NCBI GenBank assembly: GCA_027579435.1
Contig: JANBPK010001586.1
Span: 1 to 27,209 of the forward strand
Length of the DNA: 27,209 nt
Origin: Candolleomyces eurysporus
Lineage: Eukaryota > Basidiomycota > Agaricomycetes > Agaricales > Psathyrellaceae
Direction: 5' to 3'
The notes below the pieces were generated by a model. That model was not told where the DNA came from and searched no databases. It saw nothing but the letters and a program-made list of their open reading frames with translations. Every line of letters starts with the position of its first letter. The first letter of the stretch is position 1. A program made the position numbers and the translations under genes. Shown piece by piece: positions 9,801 through 20,347 of the stretch.

Positions 9801-10261
9801 GTTTCAACAAGAGCACCGAACCGCCTCCAAAAAAAGACAAAGAAAAGTTGTATTAGCCTCTCAGGTTTAGCTTCAACAGGAGGTAACTATCGAATTTGAC
9901 ACCGAAATGAAATCACATTCAGATAATACCGTTCTCCCCCAGCAGGAAGATGGACCCACACGCGCGCCACTTGCCATATCGAGCCGAACCTAGCGGCCTC
10001 GAGCGCTTGCGCCGCCGAGATGAGTGCGCTGGTGGGTTCGTTGAATCCAGTAGACGTGGCATATCGAGTGTGAGAGCTGGCCAGGGAGGCTGTGGAAGGA
10101 GTACAGTAGGACGGCACGTGTTCGGGCCTTCCAATGGTACCTAGGCCAAGTCATCGGGAAGAATATCGGCAAGCATACAAGCTAAAAGCGCATGCAATGT
10201 GAATAGTTAAGATTCTGCTATTATTCATGCTGGGCTCAATGATAAGCCTGCATGTATTAGT
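9801..10261. other. Unassigned stretch between deacetylase relic 1 and FunK1 relic F
   Basis: The complement of 9890-10130 is open in two frames, one giving PSYCTPSTASLASS and an Ala-rich segment. The GC-rich composition may explain the lack of stops. I recognise no family. By position it corresponds to the (-) fragment at 22857-23274, but I see no sequence match. Confidence 0.25.
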
Positions 10262-12110
10262 GGCACAAGCGCCTCAGGGAGGTAACGGGTGGGTTGAAAA
10301 AGCTATGTACGGGAAGACTGAGTCCCGACACAAGAGTTTCCATAGAATATGGGTGGTCCATTGAACAGATGACTCATGTGAACCCGAAGGGTCACAAGTC
10401 AGAGCATGAATTAGAACGCGGGTTTCAAAGGGTGTCGGAAGCTGTGTATCGTAAGGCTCCTCGCCGTTTCTTCGCTCGGATTTGGTGACGCGCGCAGACA
10501 CCCCTCCACCATCTTTCCGCTTGGAATTTACTGACGGGCAAGGTGAGTGCGGCTAACTATCTCATTTGTTATGACAGAAGAGGTTCCCTAACATCAACAT
10601 CATTGCATGAGCGCTGTATACCCAAAGAAAATCTTTTAGTACGCACTATAATCACGACAACCAGTTCGTTCCTTCTCCCTCAAACGGGCGCCAGAATTGG
10701 AGAGTTTGACGACCCATTCACCACTCGCTTTTGGCATATAAGGACCGAGGTATTGCCAGGGCTGATATCGCCGTGAACCCAGCCGGTACACAACCACTGG
10801 TCGAGAAAAAAAAACGGATTAGGTCTATTTCACACCAGATAGACAACGACATACCTGTGGCAGCCTAGTCGAGAACCATGAAGACGTCGCCGATGCTTTG
10901 GAGCGAGTAAACGGTCTTGTCGAAGAGCGGGAAATGGCGGTGTTTGAGGTCATGCTTTCGGGTATCCGACATCGACCACCAGGCACTCGAAGGAACGTGA
11001 GAGTTGTCATCTGGGATCTTCGACCTGGTGTAAAAAAGGGCCGTCTTAGCAGGCTAGGCCCCTCCACGACACTCTTCTAAAATAAGCTAAGTTAGTCCTA
11101 TTTAACGATGAGAAAAGGCGATACTTCTCACTCTTCAGCATGCTCTCGGATGCTTCCAACACGGGTTCGTGTTCCGGTCCGTCAAGCGCTTTCAAAGAGT
11201 CGCTGCGCCGTCAACCACGGCTCAACATCCTCGAATGATCCCTCCTGAAGTTCCTTCTGCACTCTGAATACGCATGTCGATCTACTGGATATGTGGTTGG
11301 ATCGCTTTTCGTGGACAGGGTACGTGGCCAAGAAAACAGGGTTTCTTCAAGGAGGATCTTAAAAATAAAGCGCCTGCTAGCGGGCGTCATGTGGAGGATG
11401 ATGTGTAGGTTGAATCCGAGCCTTTCAGCGGCGCCAAATATCAGAGACGTATGAACGGGAACCGATGTATTGGGATCCTGGAAAAGAAAGGTTGTAAGAA
11501 TAGGGCTGACCCTTCTCGTCAAACATACTATTAAATAGCCGAACGATTGCGATTCCATGGGATGCGACAGAGAGAAGCACCGGAGAGTCGTTTGACTGCC
11601 CTTAATCGGAATATAAGCAAACAATAGAGTCGTGAGGTCGAGCAGTGTGGGGAAGGCGGAAGGAAGCTACTCACTGCAAGCATGAACACGCGCCGAACGT
11701 CGTCTTTCATCATACCTCACTGCTGACACAGCTTGGAGACGGCTCTTTAGGATACTGTTAAAGGAAAACGTATCATAAAGCAAAACTGTACTTAGCTGCG
11801 ACCGTACGATCATTGCGTTTATGTGTAACCACCAAAGGCACCACTATGTCGGTGAGGTGAAGACCTAGTACCAGCTCTCCGGTTCGTCAAGCACGCTTTT
11901 ACGTTGAAGGTACACTCAAGGAGCTTGTGCTGTGCAGCTACCGGAAGCGATAGGCCTTAGCTACGTCCATTGGCACCGTGGCCGGCTTGAACGCCTCTAC
12001 CAGCTGACTGAGAGGCTCATTATTATCTCACTGGGAGATAGTCAGGTTGGAGGTGCTGAAGCTCGCAATAGAAGACTTATCCTTCATTACCTCGCTAATG
12101 AACGTTGGCG
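10262..12110 (-). pseudogene. FunK1-type kinase pseudogene F
   Basis: Read on the complement, in order: FISEVMKDK then, after a shift, FYCELQHLQPDYLPV (12.03-12.11 kb, the FunK1 N-terminal block), LHLTDIVVPLVV (near 11.83; compare TTDIIVPMEF in I), MMKDDVRRVFMLA (11675-11713), an open stretch 11211-11610 containing FSLSHPMESQSFGY and FGAAERLGFNLHI, then KHDLKHRHFPLFD and SIGDVFMVLD (near 10.9), an intron, the catalytic loop CTGWVHGDISPGN (near 10.78), and WVVKLSNSGARL (near 10.71) where copy G has IIKLSDFEHA. The DFG-like SDF has become SNS. The 3' part (10.26-10.45 kb) matches DNA beyond copy G at 16.77-16.91 kb. There are at least three frame changes and several stops. Confidence 0.72.
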
Positions 12111-12342
12111 GCTGTGGCCCTCATCCAGGGAACCGTGGTCGTGGTGGTGAAGGAGGTTGTGACCACACGAACGCGCCATCCGATTCGGAGTCCGATTGAT
12201 GATCGCCCGAAAGGGCAACATTCTTGCGCCGCAAGACCCACTAACTGAGTGATGGCAAACCGACCTTGGAAACTTACCCACACACACACCTAAGGTAGCG
12301 GAAATCTTCCTCCCCCACCACCCGACCCTCACTACTGAATAA

Positions 12343-12925
12343 TCATGGAATCAATAGACTACGTCAATATCCCCTCAGACTCTCAAGAGGCCACAGAACT
12401 GCCAGCCTACGTTATTGAAGCTAGGGAGGATGATTTGCGAGCTTGAGGACTTTTGAAACCCACTACCTCCCAGCGATGAGCCTTCCAATATCGAAGATAA
12501 GGTCCACTTCTGAGGTGAGGGCTGCCTGACTACTGCTTATCCTGTAGATTTCGGTCAATGAGCCACTCAGCCCACTTGTAGAGGGATGTGAGTTATTCAT
12601 TGCGCCGAACGGGCGACGCCAGCGAACATAGTCGAGGATATTGTTTCGGGTGGTCTATCAGCACCAGGAAATTGAGTGTGCCTTCAATCTAGAGGCATAC
12701 TTGATAATTCGGAGCACTGGGGACCTCTACCTCACCAAAATAGTAGTGACTTCGGTGTTTGCACCAGTAAGGGCAGTTATCGTACGGCCTGCCAGGTAAG
12801 CAGAGATTCGCTTTACAATACATATTTCTCTAGCAATATCATGTAGCACGACGTTGGCGCACATTTATTTATGCAGCAAGCAACCCTCCTCCCGGAAACC
12901 GCTCGATCTAACAACAGTTTGTCGC
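12343..12925 (+). pseudogene. FunK1 N-terminal fragment K, paralogue of H
   Basis: It opens MESIDYVNIP then ATELPAYVIEAREDD, and tracks FunK1 copy H for about 580 bases, including the TTCAATCTAGA stretch, an FNLEAY block, VFAPVRAVIV, the splice site GTAAGCAGAG (about 12796) and the CGGAAACCGCT end. A short deletion after the acidic block creates an early stop, and more stops follow. No kinase core is found downstream. It is divergently oriented to FunK1 F, with starts about 230 bp apart, so the two once formed a head-to-head pair. Confidence 0.65.
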
Positions 12926-13264
12926 TGCTGTAAGTCACGGAAGACGGACGGTACAGCCTTTGACTCAATGCCGACTCTCGGCAAAAGAATTGAACAAGCT
13001 GGACAGTCTTTCGGTCCATCTCCGTTTTGCGCACCCCGCATTCGGACCTTTGATGAATCTCTCGAACCGTATAATTACGATCTCTATGATGTCGTGATCT
13101 ATGTCGCAGTCTTATCCGTTGAGAACGTCGCCCTCGTGCTCACGGACTCATTTTTTAACATTCCTTTTCCTGTTATAAGTGGTAGTCGATATGCCCAAAC
13201 CACCATTAGCTTTTTCTATTTGTTCATCCAGCAGAGAGAGTGGTGATGGATAAAACCCGTCACT
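12926..13264. other. Unassigned stretch after FunK1 fragment K
   Basis: A + strand frame (12854-13246, 130 codons) runs through here but starts inside fragment K in another frame. Its end is hydrophobic (VVIYVAVLSVENVALVL). I recognise nothing, and codon use gives no clear signal. It may be chance or part of a mutated FunK1 middle region. Confidence 0.25.
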
Positions 13265-14235
13265 CAATATCTGTTAAATTGTCGGGCTGGACACGGAGTC
13301 GGTTCCGCCGTTCGGCACCTCTGCAACATGCCTCAGACCACCTGGGACGCGACGCCAAGATATCGCGCTGGTGTTGTCCCCCGTCCTTGGAGTTATTACT
13401 CCATTACGTTCAACGGGCGAGCTGCTGCCCTCCCTCGTCAATGTCTGCGAGTGAGGGTGCAATATTATGTGGCTTTACAGCGGGCGGTTCGCTTGAACGA
13501 TCCGCGAGCCCAACTGAATAGCTGTAAAGCAAGAGTTGACTACATAATACAGGTGAGTGTGTGTGTCGAAGTTCCACAGGTTCTGGGATTTCGGCCCCTG
13601 CGCCGGGCATTGGAGATCTTGAATCTTGAGGTCAAACACATTCATTCAGCTGATCGGTTTCGCCTTCCAAACCAAATCGCGATGGCCCCTCCAAGGTTAC
13701 TCTGGCAGCTTCTGGCAGGCTGCATGTTTGCACGCTTCGCGTAACTAGTTGGATCGAAACTCGAACAGAGTCAGCGATTAGGGATTGGAGAGAGTACCGA
13801 CCCCAAAAACACAAAAGCAATGGAATCATTTACTAGACAGCCAGAATTTTGAACCCTAGCAATCGATCAAAAACAGGGGTCCAGTTCGCCAATATAGTAA
13901 AGATGAAATTAACTCGATATGCAAACAAAAAAAGCTGAAATCACAAGTCGTGACTTGAAGGTGTCAAGATTTATCCAGGGTTTGGGCCCGAGCATGAGCT
14001 CCATGATAGGTGCGCTGGAATGTCGTCATTGCAGGAATTACTCCTGTTCGGAGCAATTCTATGGTGAGGCGTATCGCCCAGCCCACGAAAGATCTTGAGC
14101 ACCACGGGTCAAGGTACCCCGTTCTCTTATACATAGCCTTTCGTTATGATGCTGTATAGTGTAGTCGTCGGGAACTTGGGCCGACTCTCTGTGAGTGCAG
14201 ATCTGAGGAACTATGCAGGCGTGTCAACGTGCTGT
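13265..14235 (-). pseudogene. Kinase debris D/E: last-exon and second-exon remnants
   Basis: Two kinase pieces flank a duplicated spacer. 13265-13440 matches the last exon of kinase C: LQGRGTTPARYLGV and GMLQRC align with LQGRWPTPAEYPGV and GILKRC, with at least two stops. 14020-14230 matches exon 2 of kinase A: LYSIITKGYV and PVVLKIFRG align with PYCIITVGII and SVVLKTFRG, with stops. Between them, 13530-13940 matches the region upstream of kinase C. Relative to locus C, about 1 kb holding exons 1-5 is therefore missing, and the exon-2-like piece must come from another copy. Confidence 0.7.
13530..13940. repeat. Duplicated non-coding segment, copy 1
   Basis: About 400 bp similar in the same orientation to 19885-20280. 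Shared marks include GACTACATAATA, GAGATCTTGAATCTTGA, a CCGACCCCAAAAACACAA/CCAACCCCGAGAACACAA block, TTGAACCC and AAAAGCTGAAA. It lies directly beside kinase last-exon debris rather than upstream of a whole kinase. Confidence 0.75.
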
Positions 14236-14639
14236 GCAACTAAATGTAGCCCAGGGAAAAATCCAAACTAAATGGATTATGGAACGCCTGTTAGGCATCG
14301 GATCGCCGAAGCGAGGGTCATTCCAAGCCCATGGGAAAACGCGATACACCAACTCATGCCGGCACACCTACCAACTTCGGTTGATTACTGCGTGAGGGTG
14401 GAAACAAAAGATTACATCGGTTGAAGACACATCTTTAGCTATCGCGAAAAAGTTTCAGAAATCGCCTCATGGGGAGGTGTGGTTACCGAAAGCCTGAGTT
14501 GGGGTCGTAGATGGGCGGAGGGACAGACACCATGAAATGCCATTTCAATTCGGATCTCGAGGTAGGTGCCGGCGCCAGGTCTCAATCAGGAACGGCTGGT
14601 TTCCACTCTGTGAGAAGCTGGCCTTCTCCCCCGTATAAA

Positions 14640-15650
14640 GTTACTGTTAACCGATGATTGACTGAGGGTGACGTGACCTACGCAGATAATCGCTGGGATC
14701 TCCGAACATTACCTGTCTTCGATCTGTAAAGATGTGCAGTCCAACGCCGCTGTCACAGCATTGGACTCTGGAACGCCTGCCACTCTGTATACCTAGATGC
14801 GAAAGAGCATCGCTTTGAATGAGGGCGTGGTTTTCGTGCCAGTCACTGGTCGTGGCTTGACTGAGCTGAATGAGGGAAAGGGTTTGTGGGACCATGGTCT
14901 TCAAAATTAGATTTGATCGGTCCCCTGTCAAATTGCTTTGGGTTTAGCTCCTGATTTGCGTCAGACTCATAGTGGAAGCAACCCTCCTCAGCCTATCTCG
15001 ACTTCAGAGACCGGTCATTAAATTTGGCAATCTTGGGAGCTCACCTATTGTACTTATCCCTTCACGCGGACCTCCATGTTTTCCGTTTAGCACCATTGAG
15101 CAGTACGGCTAACGTATGAACGCAAATTCCATGACCTGTGTGCGGGCCAATGCCAGTCAAACGAGTCAGAACTAGCATTGCACATCAAATAGCTGTCAAA
15201 AGGCGGCGTGCGCGCAATGAGGACTATCATCAAGTGAGGATATGGGGTGCGAACCAATATCTGGGTAAACGGGCTAGTGGTAATTATCTCATTTACGTGA
15301 GGTAATTCTCCGGAAACTTTGGGGTGGGTATTCGAATCCACGGTTGTGCTCTCAATCGCCTGGTCTGCTGAGCTCGCCGAAACAGGGGACCTCAAGCCTT
15401 TTTCCATCAAAACGTTCTAAGAATGAAGACCTCAATGGACACGGTTGGCACCGCCCAAGGGAAAAATGGGTCAGTTTACTGGAACGAAAGAATCTAGAAG
15501 GAAAATACGAGAACAGACAGCCGACGATGAACTTGTCGGCCTCCGGATGATGCAAGGGCAGCTGAGCAACTCCCAATAGGCAGAGAAACCGACGTGAAGG
15601 TCCGGAGACCTTTGAGTCTCTGTTGTTTCCAATTAGAATTCGTAGAAATG
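14640..15650 (-). pseudogene. Chitin deacetylase relic 2
   Basis: Similarity to the intact gene in the same order on the complement. A leader-like LCLLGVAQLPL (near 15580) is followed by an intron end TTCCTTCTAG near 15500 (intact: TTCTCTTCTAG). CCCAAAGTTTCC lies near 15315, and CCTTTTGACAGCTATTTGATG near 15200 corresponds to the intact FYDYLM codons after the first NodB motif. GGTCATGGAATTTGCGTTC lies near 15135 (intact GGCCATGAAGTCTGCGTTC, the GHEVCV exon with its donor site). The tail near 14710, TTCGGAGATCCCAGCGATTA, recalls relic 1. FDDGP and HTWSH are not seen and no frame is continuous. A 94-codon frame (14647-14931) lies at its 3' end. Confidence 0.55.
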
Positions 15651-16362
15651 TCATGGACCTGGAACAGATGTTCTCATGAGATGTATCCTTGGACCCTGAC
15701 GCGCCAATCCATAGGCAAGTGAGTTACATAGGTCACTAGAGACTTACGTTCACTCGACTCGGATCTGTCTCTAGCTCCGTACATTGAACTCTCACCCAGA
15801 AATAGCAAGCAACCCAAAGGATGCGACAAATTATGTGCCCTTTCTTTGCAACGAACGCGTTTGGGACATCAAGTCACCCTGATTTTTTCATAATTGAACC
15901 GGCCTTCTGGTGGATTCCAGCCTGCTTGTGGCACGATCCCACAGCAATTCATCTTTTGGCCATATAAACCATATATATATATATATACACATGCATAATA
16001 AAACTTCGATTTGGTTAGATTCCGCTCCCTGAGGTGGAGGCGGTGGCTGACAAGCTTGAGGGTCCCATCATCAGCACCTGTCCCATGATCTGTTGACACC
16101 CGATGCGGTATCCCATTCAACTCGCATCGCCAATGCCTCCCTATTTAATATAGACTATATTGGAAGAATAATCACAATGTTCGGGGCTGAATTGAACAGA
16201 AAAAAGTACTGGATTTGAGAATTGTATGCTTATGCTACGCATTCCCCAATCGCCACTTGGCATGAGGAGATTGCGGCTTGACAGAGCTCGTGGGCATCCC
16301 ACGGCTGTCATGTATTCAAAGTAGCATATGGAAATTTATAGCGCCCTGGTGACACTATTAAT
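15651..16362. other. Gene-poor stretch with an AT microsatellite
   Basis: No recognised gene. It contains an (AT)n run at 15971-15987, and the composition from 16140 to 16240 is AT-rich. The region sits between deacetylase relic 2 and the 3' side of FunK1 relic G. Confidence 0.5.
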
Positions 16363-18010
16363 TCATGATGCATGCCACAGCACCGGCTTCGAAGTCGTAA
16401 GGCTTGACGGCCCATGGACCAGGAGACCTGCTGACCTGCTGAGCTGATATCGCGAGCTTTTACTGTCAGTTAATACCTGGCTACATGGCCATCCGGACAA
16501 CTCCCAGTCAGCTGGGAAGCGACCGTCAGAATCTGGGTTCTGCCCTGAGGTGGACCCGACACCTGAACAGCTCGAGCATGAGGTATCACTTTCCGCCGCC
16601 AAGCGTTTCTGGTAAACCCCGGCGGACCGGAGTTTACAAGAGGTTGTGGAACCTTTCCGGAAAGCACGGCAACAGTGCGTATTTTTGGAAGTTTCAAAGG
16701 TACTTTGGCAGTCACCGTAGCCAAAGTGAGGATATCGCCAAATATAGGATCCTGTCGAGGGGATCTGCAGGCGGCACAAGCGCCCGAAGAGGAAACGGTT
16801 GGGTTCGTCGTCAATATTCGTGGAAAGGCTGTGTGCCTGAACGGCTGAGCCGGGATACCCAGGTTTCTGTAGAAATTGGTAGGTCCTCCGACATTTGGGA
16901 TCACCCGAGAGGGTGGTGAGGGTGTCCAAGGATTTCATCTGTCATGAAGGGAGACGCTCCCTATCGCCATAGTCTCAGAGCCGTATGATCAAAGGCAATT
17001 TTGGGCACGCACTATCAGAGGATCAGGACGACCGGTTCGATCTTCTCTCTTACACGAGTACTCCTCCGCATGCTCGAAATCGGAGAGCTTGATAATCCAT
17101 CCTTCGCCCATTTTCGAGCGGTTTTGAAAAGCCCAAGATATTACCAGGATGAACGCGACATGAATAGGAGCACTGACTGAAGGACGGATTAGGTCTGCCC
17201 CAAACCGGATAGACATTGACATACCCGTTACAGGTTGAGAACTGAGAAGACGGGATAGACGTTTGGGGTGAATGGTCTTGTAATCGCCCTCAAAGAGCAG
17301 GAAATGGCTGTGGTCGAAGTCATGCCTTCGGGTCATTATGTGGTGTCTTCGACCTGTTGGAAATAGCTGTTTGAGCAGCCCAGGCACTGTCGTACACAGC
17401 CCTTTGAAAAGGGGCAAACATACCGTCGAACGGTTGCGATTTCATGAAATGCGACCGAGAGAAATGCTGGAGAATCATTCGATTGTCCTCAATAGAAAGC
17501 TAAGTAAAGAGTCTTTGTGAGGTCAAGCAGCGAGGGGGAAGCAAAAGAAATATTTCACTGCAAAAGGAAACATACACCGAACGTCGTCTTCCAGCATCTT
17601 TGAGGCGGTTCTACATGATGTTGTTCAAATGAGAAAAATGCATCACGAAACAACCTCTGCTTACCTGGCGAGCCGTGTGAGAATTGCTTCCATGGGTAGA
17701 CCGCTATGTCGATGACGTGAAAACTACCAGTGGGGGGGAGGGCGGCCTGAAGCGATAGGCTACGTCCGTTGGCACACGACCAGCTTGAGTGGCTCTACAT
17801 ACCTCGACCGGCAGACCGAGCGATCCATTGCCTGGCACTTGCAAGACGGCATTGAGCAGTCATCAGGTAGCCCCCACGTCGTCTCTAGGGTGCACCTATA
17901 TTCGATGCTGAAAGGCCGCAGGGGGTTTGATACGTCTCCAACTTGTGGCTCGCAGCAGACTCGGAGGTTGTCATCCTCCATAGCATTACCAATGTAGTTG
18001 GGAAGCTCTG
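16363..18010 (-). pseudogene. FunK1-type kinase pseudogene G
   Basis: On the complement: ELPNYIGNAMEDDNLRVCCE (17931-18008) is the FunK1 N-terminal block. Then come KMLEDDVR (near 17590), FSRSHFMKSQPFDG (near 17450), DFDHSHFLLFEGDYKTI (near 17280), a damaged catalytic loop ending VHPGNIL (near 17135), and WIIKLSDFEHAEEYS (near 17075) with the DFG-like SDF intact and a following RTG. The catalytic Asp is not readable in any frame at the loop. Beyond 16950 the similarity continues to copy F (GGCACAAGCGCC at 16776 and 10263). The complement 16363-16938 is one open frame of 191 codons, which I read as the decayed 3' part rather than a separate gene. Multiple frames are needed, so it is not functional as shown. 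Confidence 0.68.
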
Positions 18011-18047
18011 GGCCGTCACTGGCTCCGTAGTTATTTAGAAGGTAGCC

Positions 18048-18072
18048 TCAGGTGGTGGTGGTGGTGGCGGTG
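18048..18072. repeat. (GTG)n microsatellite
   Basis: A run of GGTGGT units with one interruption. On the complement it would read as His- or Pro-rich codons just upstream of the FunK1 G N-terminal block, so it may lie in the old 5' coding part or leader. Confidence 0.7.
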
Positions 18073-18178
18073 GAAAAAGGTCGAGAACGCGAGTATGATG
18101 TTGATCGCGATGATGAAAGTGTCCGGGTCGTCGGATTGATCGCCCCAAGGCCAGCCTACTATTAGGATTAGAATACGA

Positions 18179-18640
18179 ATGTCGTCCACGAGGGCAACGC
18201 AAGCGTTGTCCATCTCCATCCATGGAGAAAAATCATACCCCAAACGGAGACGGTGCGGCATGGATCGTACGCTTAAAAAGGGCTGCGTACTGTCCTACTC
18301 GTCTTTCCTCTTCAACGAGAGCAATGGAGTGCAGGACCTGGGTGATCATCAATCCCTGTTACTATTTTACGCGAACCGGTGTCTAGTACTGGATGTTGAA
18401 GCTCGTAGATTAGTGATCGTAGCGAGTCAAATCTTTGTCCGACAGTATGGGGGACAACAACTACACGAGGGAGGGAGTTCCGGACATTTCGTATTCGACG
18501 CCCAGCCCTGCAACCCGCTTCGCCCGAATCAACCGTACGTGTTACCGTTGACTTCGCTTCGCTTCTATGGTTGGTCGAAATCGGCGTTCAATCATAATGG
18601 ACCCTTTTGGGCACCAAATTCATTCTCATCAAAGGGCGTC
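18179..18640 (+). CDS. Unrecognised open frame facing kinase C
   Basis: ATG 18179 opens a + frame that stays open for about 150 codons to the end of kinase C, and then 120 more antisense to kinase C, ending 19006. The non-overlapping part has balanced protein-like composition (for example LLLFYANRCLVLDVEARRLVIV and LRFYGWSKSAFN) but matches nothing I know. The antisense part is almost certainly a shadow. It may be a real small gene, a degraded + strand FunK1 partner as in units 0 and 1, or chance. Confidence 0.2.
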
Positions 18641-19855
18641 CAAATCTCTCAACGTCCGTTGAATGGTTGGACGCGGAGTCGGTTCCGGTGTCCAGCACCT
18701 CTTCAAAATCCCCCAGGCCGCCTGGGACTCGACGCCAGGATATTCTGCTGGCGTTGGCCATCGCCCCTGGAGTACCTCCCTCATTACATCCCGGGAGTCG
18801 CTAACGCCAGCAAACGGCAGCGACTGTTCCCCTCGGCCGTCCAAAATCTGCAAGCGAAAATCTCCGTGGTCAGCGATGGCTTTCAAGCGACTCGAGCACC
18901 GCGACAAGGGTATGATACATTACCTGTAGGGCCGTCATCGACCACGCGTAAACGTCTGTCGGTTTCGTCACTGCCATCCGTTCACATCCGGCCTTGGAGA
19001 CGATGAGCTCAGGAGCAATGAAGTGGAAACTGGGGTATGTCGTGGTGTATCCGACATCTTCGGGATAAGGGTCTTGGCAGCGGGAGAGGCCTAGGTCAAT
19101 AATCTTGACCACTCCGCTGGAGGTTATCCGAAAATTGTTCTGTCGATGTCGTTTCTTAGCAACAAGGAAAGTCGGCAAGCATGCGGAGCACTTACTGGTT
19201 TAATGTCGCCGTGGACGACACCGAGGCCGTGCAAATGGGCTAGTCCACTCGCGAGTTGAACGATCTGTTTGCAGTGTCAAAAATCGCATTCGTTCAAAAC
19301 GACCCCCGCCAAAACTCACTATGTCTAGCCTTAACTGAAATTTGATACGGGTCGTGTACTCTATCGAGCCGAACGGAACCCAATCCGTAACAATGGAGGG
19401 AACGCTATCAATTGGTGCCACCCGGGCCCCGACCTCCTCGACAGTGGCGAATATAACCCCACGAAAGGTATTGACATTGCGGTGGGGATGTGCCTTCAAT
19501 CGACTCAAGGCCATTACTTCCTTGAAAGTTCTCTGAAATTCGCCCACGTCAGCTCTGGCTCAAGGATAAAACGCAAGCCCAGGAACACACCTCTTTGGCT
19601 TTAGCCTTAGTCGCGCCATTAGGGTTCCACCGGTACGTCTTGAGGGCGACCTCATACTTCTGTGCTCCTTCGTCAAGAGTTAATCGTCCACAGTTGAGGG
19701 CGCAATATGGTGTGAACTCGGTTTTCTTCAATCTCCTGAACCTTCCGCGGACCCGCTAAGATTTACATGAGTTCAGGCTAAACTCGAGGAGCGGAGGGCG
19801 TACTCACGTTCTCTGTGAATAGCTGTTGGGCCATTGTTTCCAAGGTACGAGTCAT
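18629..19855 (-). CDS. Small protein kinase (kinase C), intact, 309 aa
   Basis: Exons on the complement are 19808-19855, 19591-19755, 19320-19532, 19196-19264, 18924-19139 and 18629-18847. All are phase 0 and yield 309 residues, the same length as kinase A; exons 3 and 4 have the same lengths (213 and 69 nt). Motifs: YEVALKTY (beta-3 Lys), FKEVMAL (alpha-C Glu), SIVTDWVPFG (hinge), HGDIKPNN (catalytic Asp and Asn), VVKIIDLGLSR, IAPEL, TDVYAWSM and RCWTPEPTPRPT. No GxGxxG loop is visible. The start ATG 19855 gives MTRTLETMAQQLFTEN before intron 1. The protein is cytosolic by absence of any leader or membrane segment. Its substrate is unknown. It lies head to tail with the intact deacetylase, about 490 bp from that gene's stop. 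It resembles A more in layout than in sequence, so the two are old paralogues. Confidence 0.9.
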
Positions 19856-19884
19856 AGCTTCAGTAGAGAGGATTGTGGGTTTCG

Positions 19885-20280
19885 AGAAACGAGGGCTGAC
19901 TACATAATATAGGCCCTGAGGTTAACAGCTCGGCTTTGGGAGATCTTGAATCTTGACGTCGAATCTATGCCTTTTGCAGATCGGGAAATCGGGCTCGCTT
20001 CCAGGTCATTCAGATTTTTAGTCGTGATGGTTCCTCCGCCAGGCCGGTTCGCTTGAGTAAGTAGCTGGCTCGAAACCCTGCAAGGAATTGGAGTCAATGA
20101 GTGGAGAACGCACCAACCCCGAGAACACAAGAAGCAACGGAATCGTTTACTCGAAAACGAAAACAAGACTATTGAACCCTGGCAACTCCCGATAAAGCCA
20201 GGGTGCAGTTCAGCAATATAACGAGCACCAATAATGAATTTAACTCAATATGATATGAAAACATAAAAGCTGAAACGTGA
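19885..20280. repeat. Duplicated non-coding segment, copy 2
   Basis: Partner of 13530-13940. Here it forms most of the spacer between the 3' end of the chitin deacetylase and the start of kinase C, so it should contain the kinase C promoter and the deacetylase 3' flank. Confidence 0.75.
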
Positions 20281-20347
20281 GGGTATCAAGATCTGGTTCG
20301 GAGTGGGTCGCGCAACGAGAAGAAGAAAGAACAGCGTTTCTCCTTGC

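Noticed and set aside
16485..16919. Separate 144-191 codon genes on both strands of the 16.4-16.9 kb block
   Set aside because: Three overlapping frames are open at once, which points to GC-rich composition, and the block matches the 3' flank of FunK1 F.
18031..18261. A His-rich 76-residue (-) peptide with hydrophobic stretches
   Set aside because: The His run comes from the GTG microsatellite and the frame does not connect to the FunK1 G blocks.
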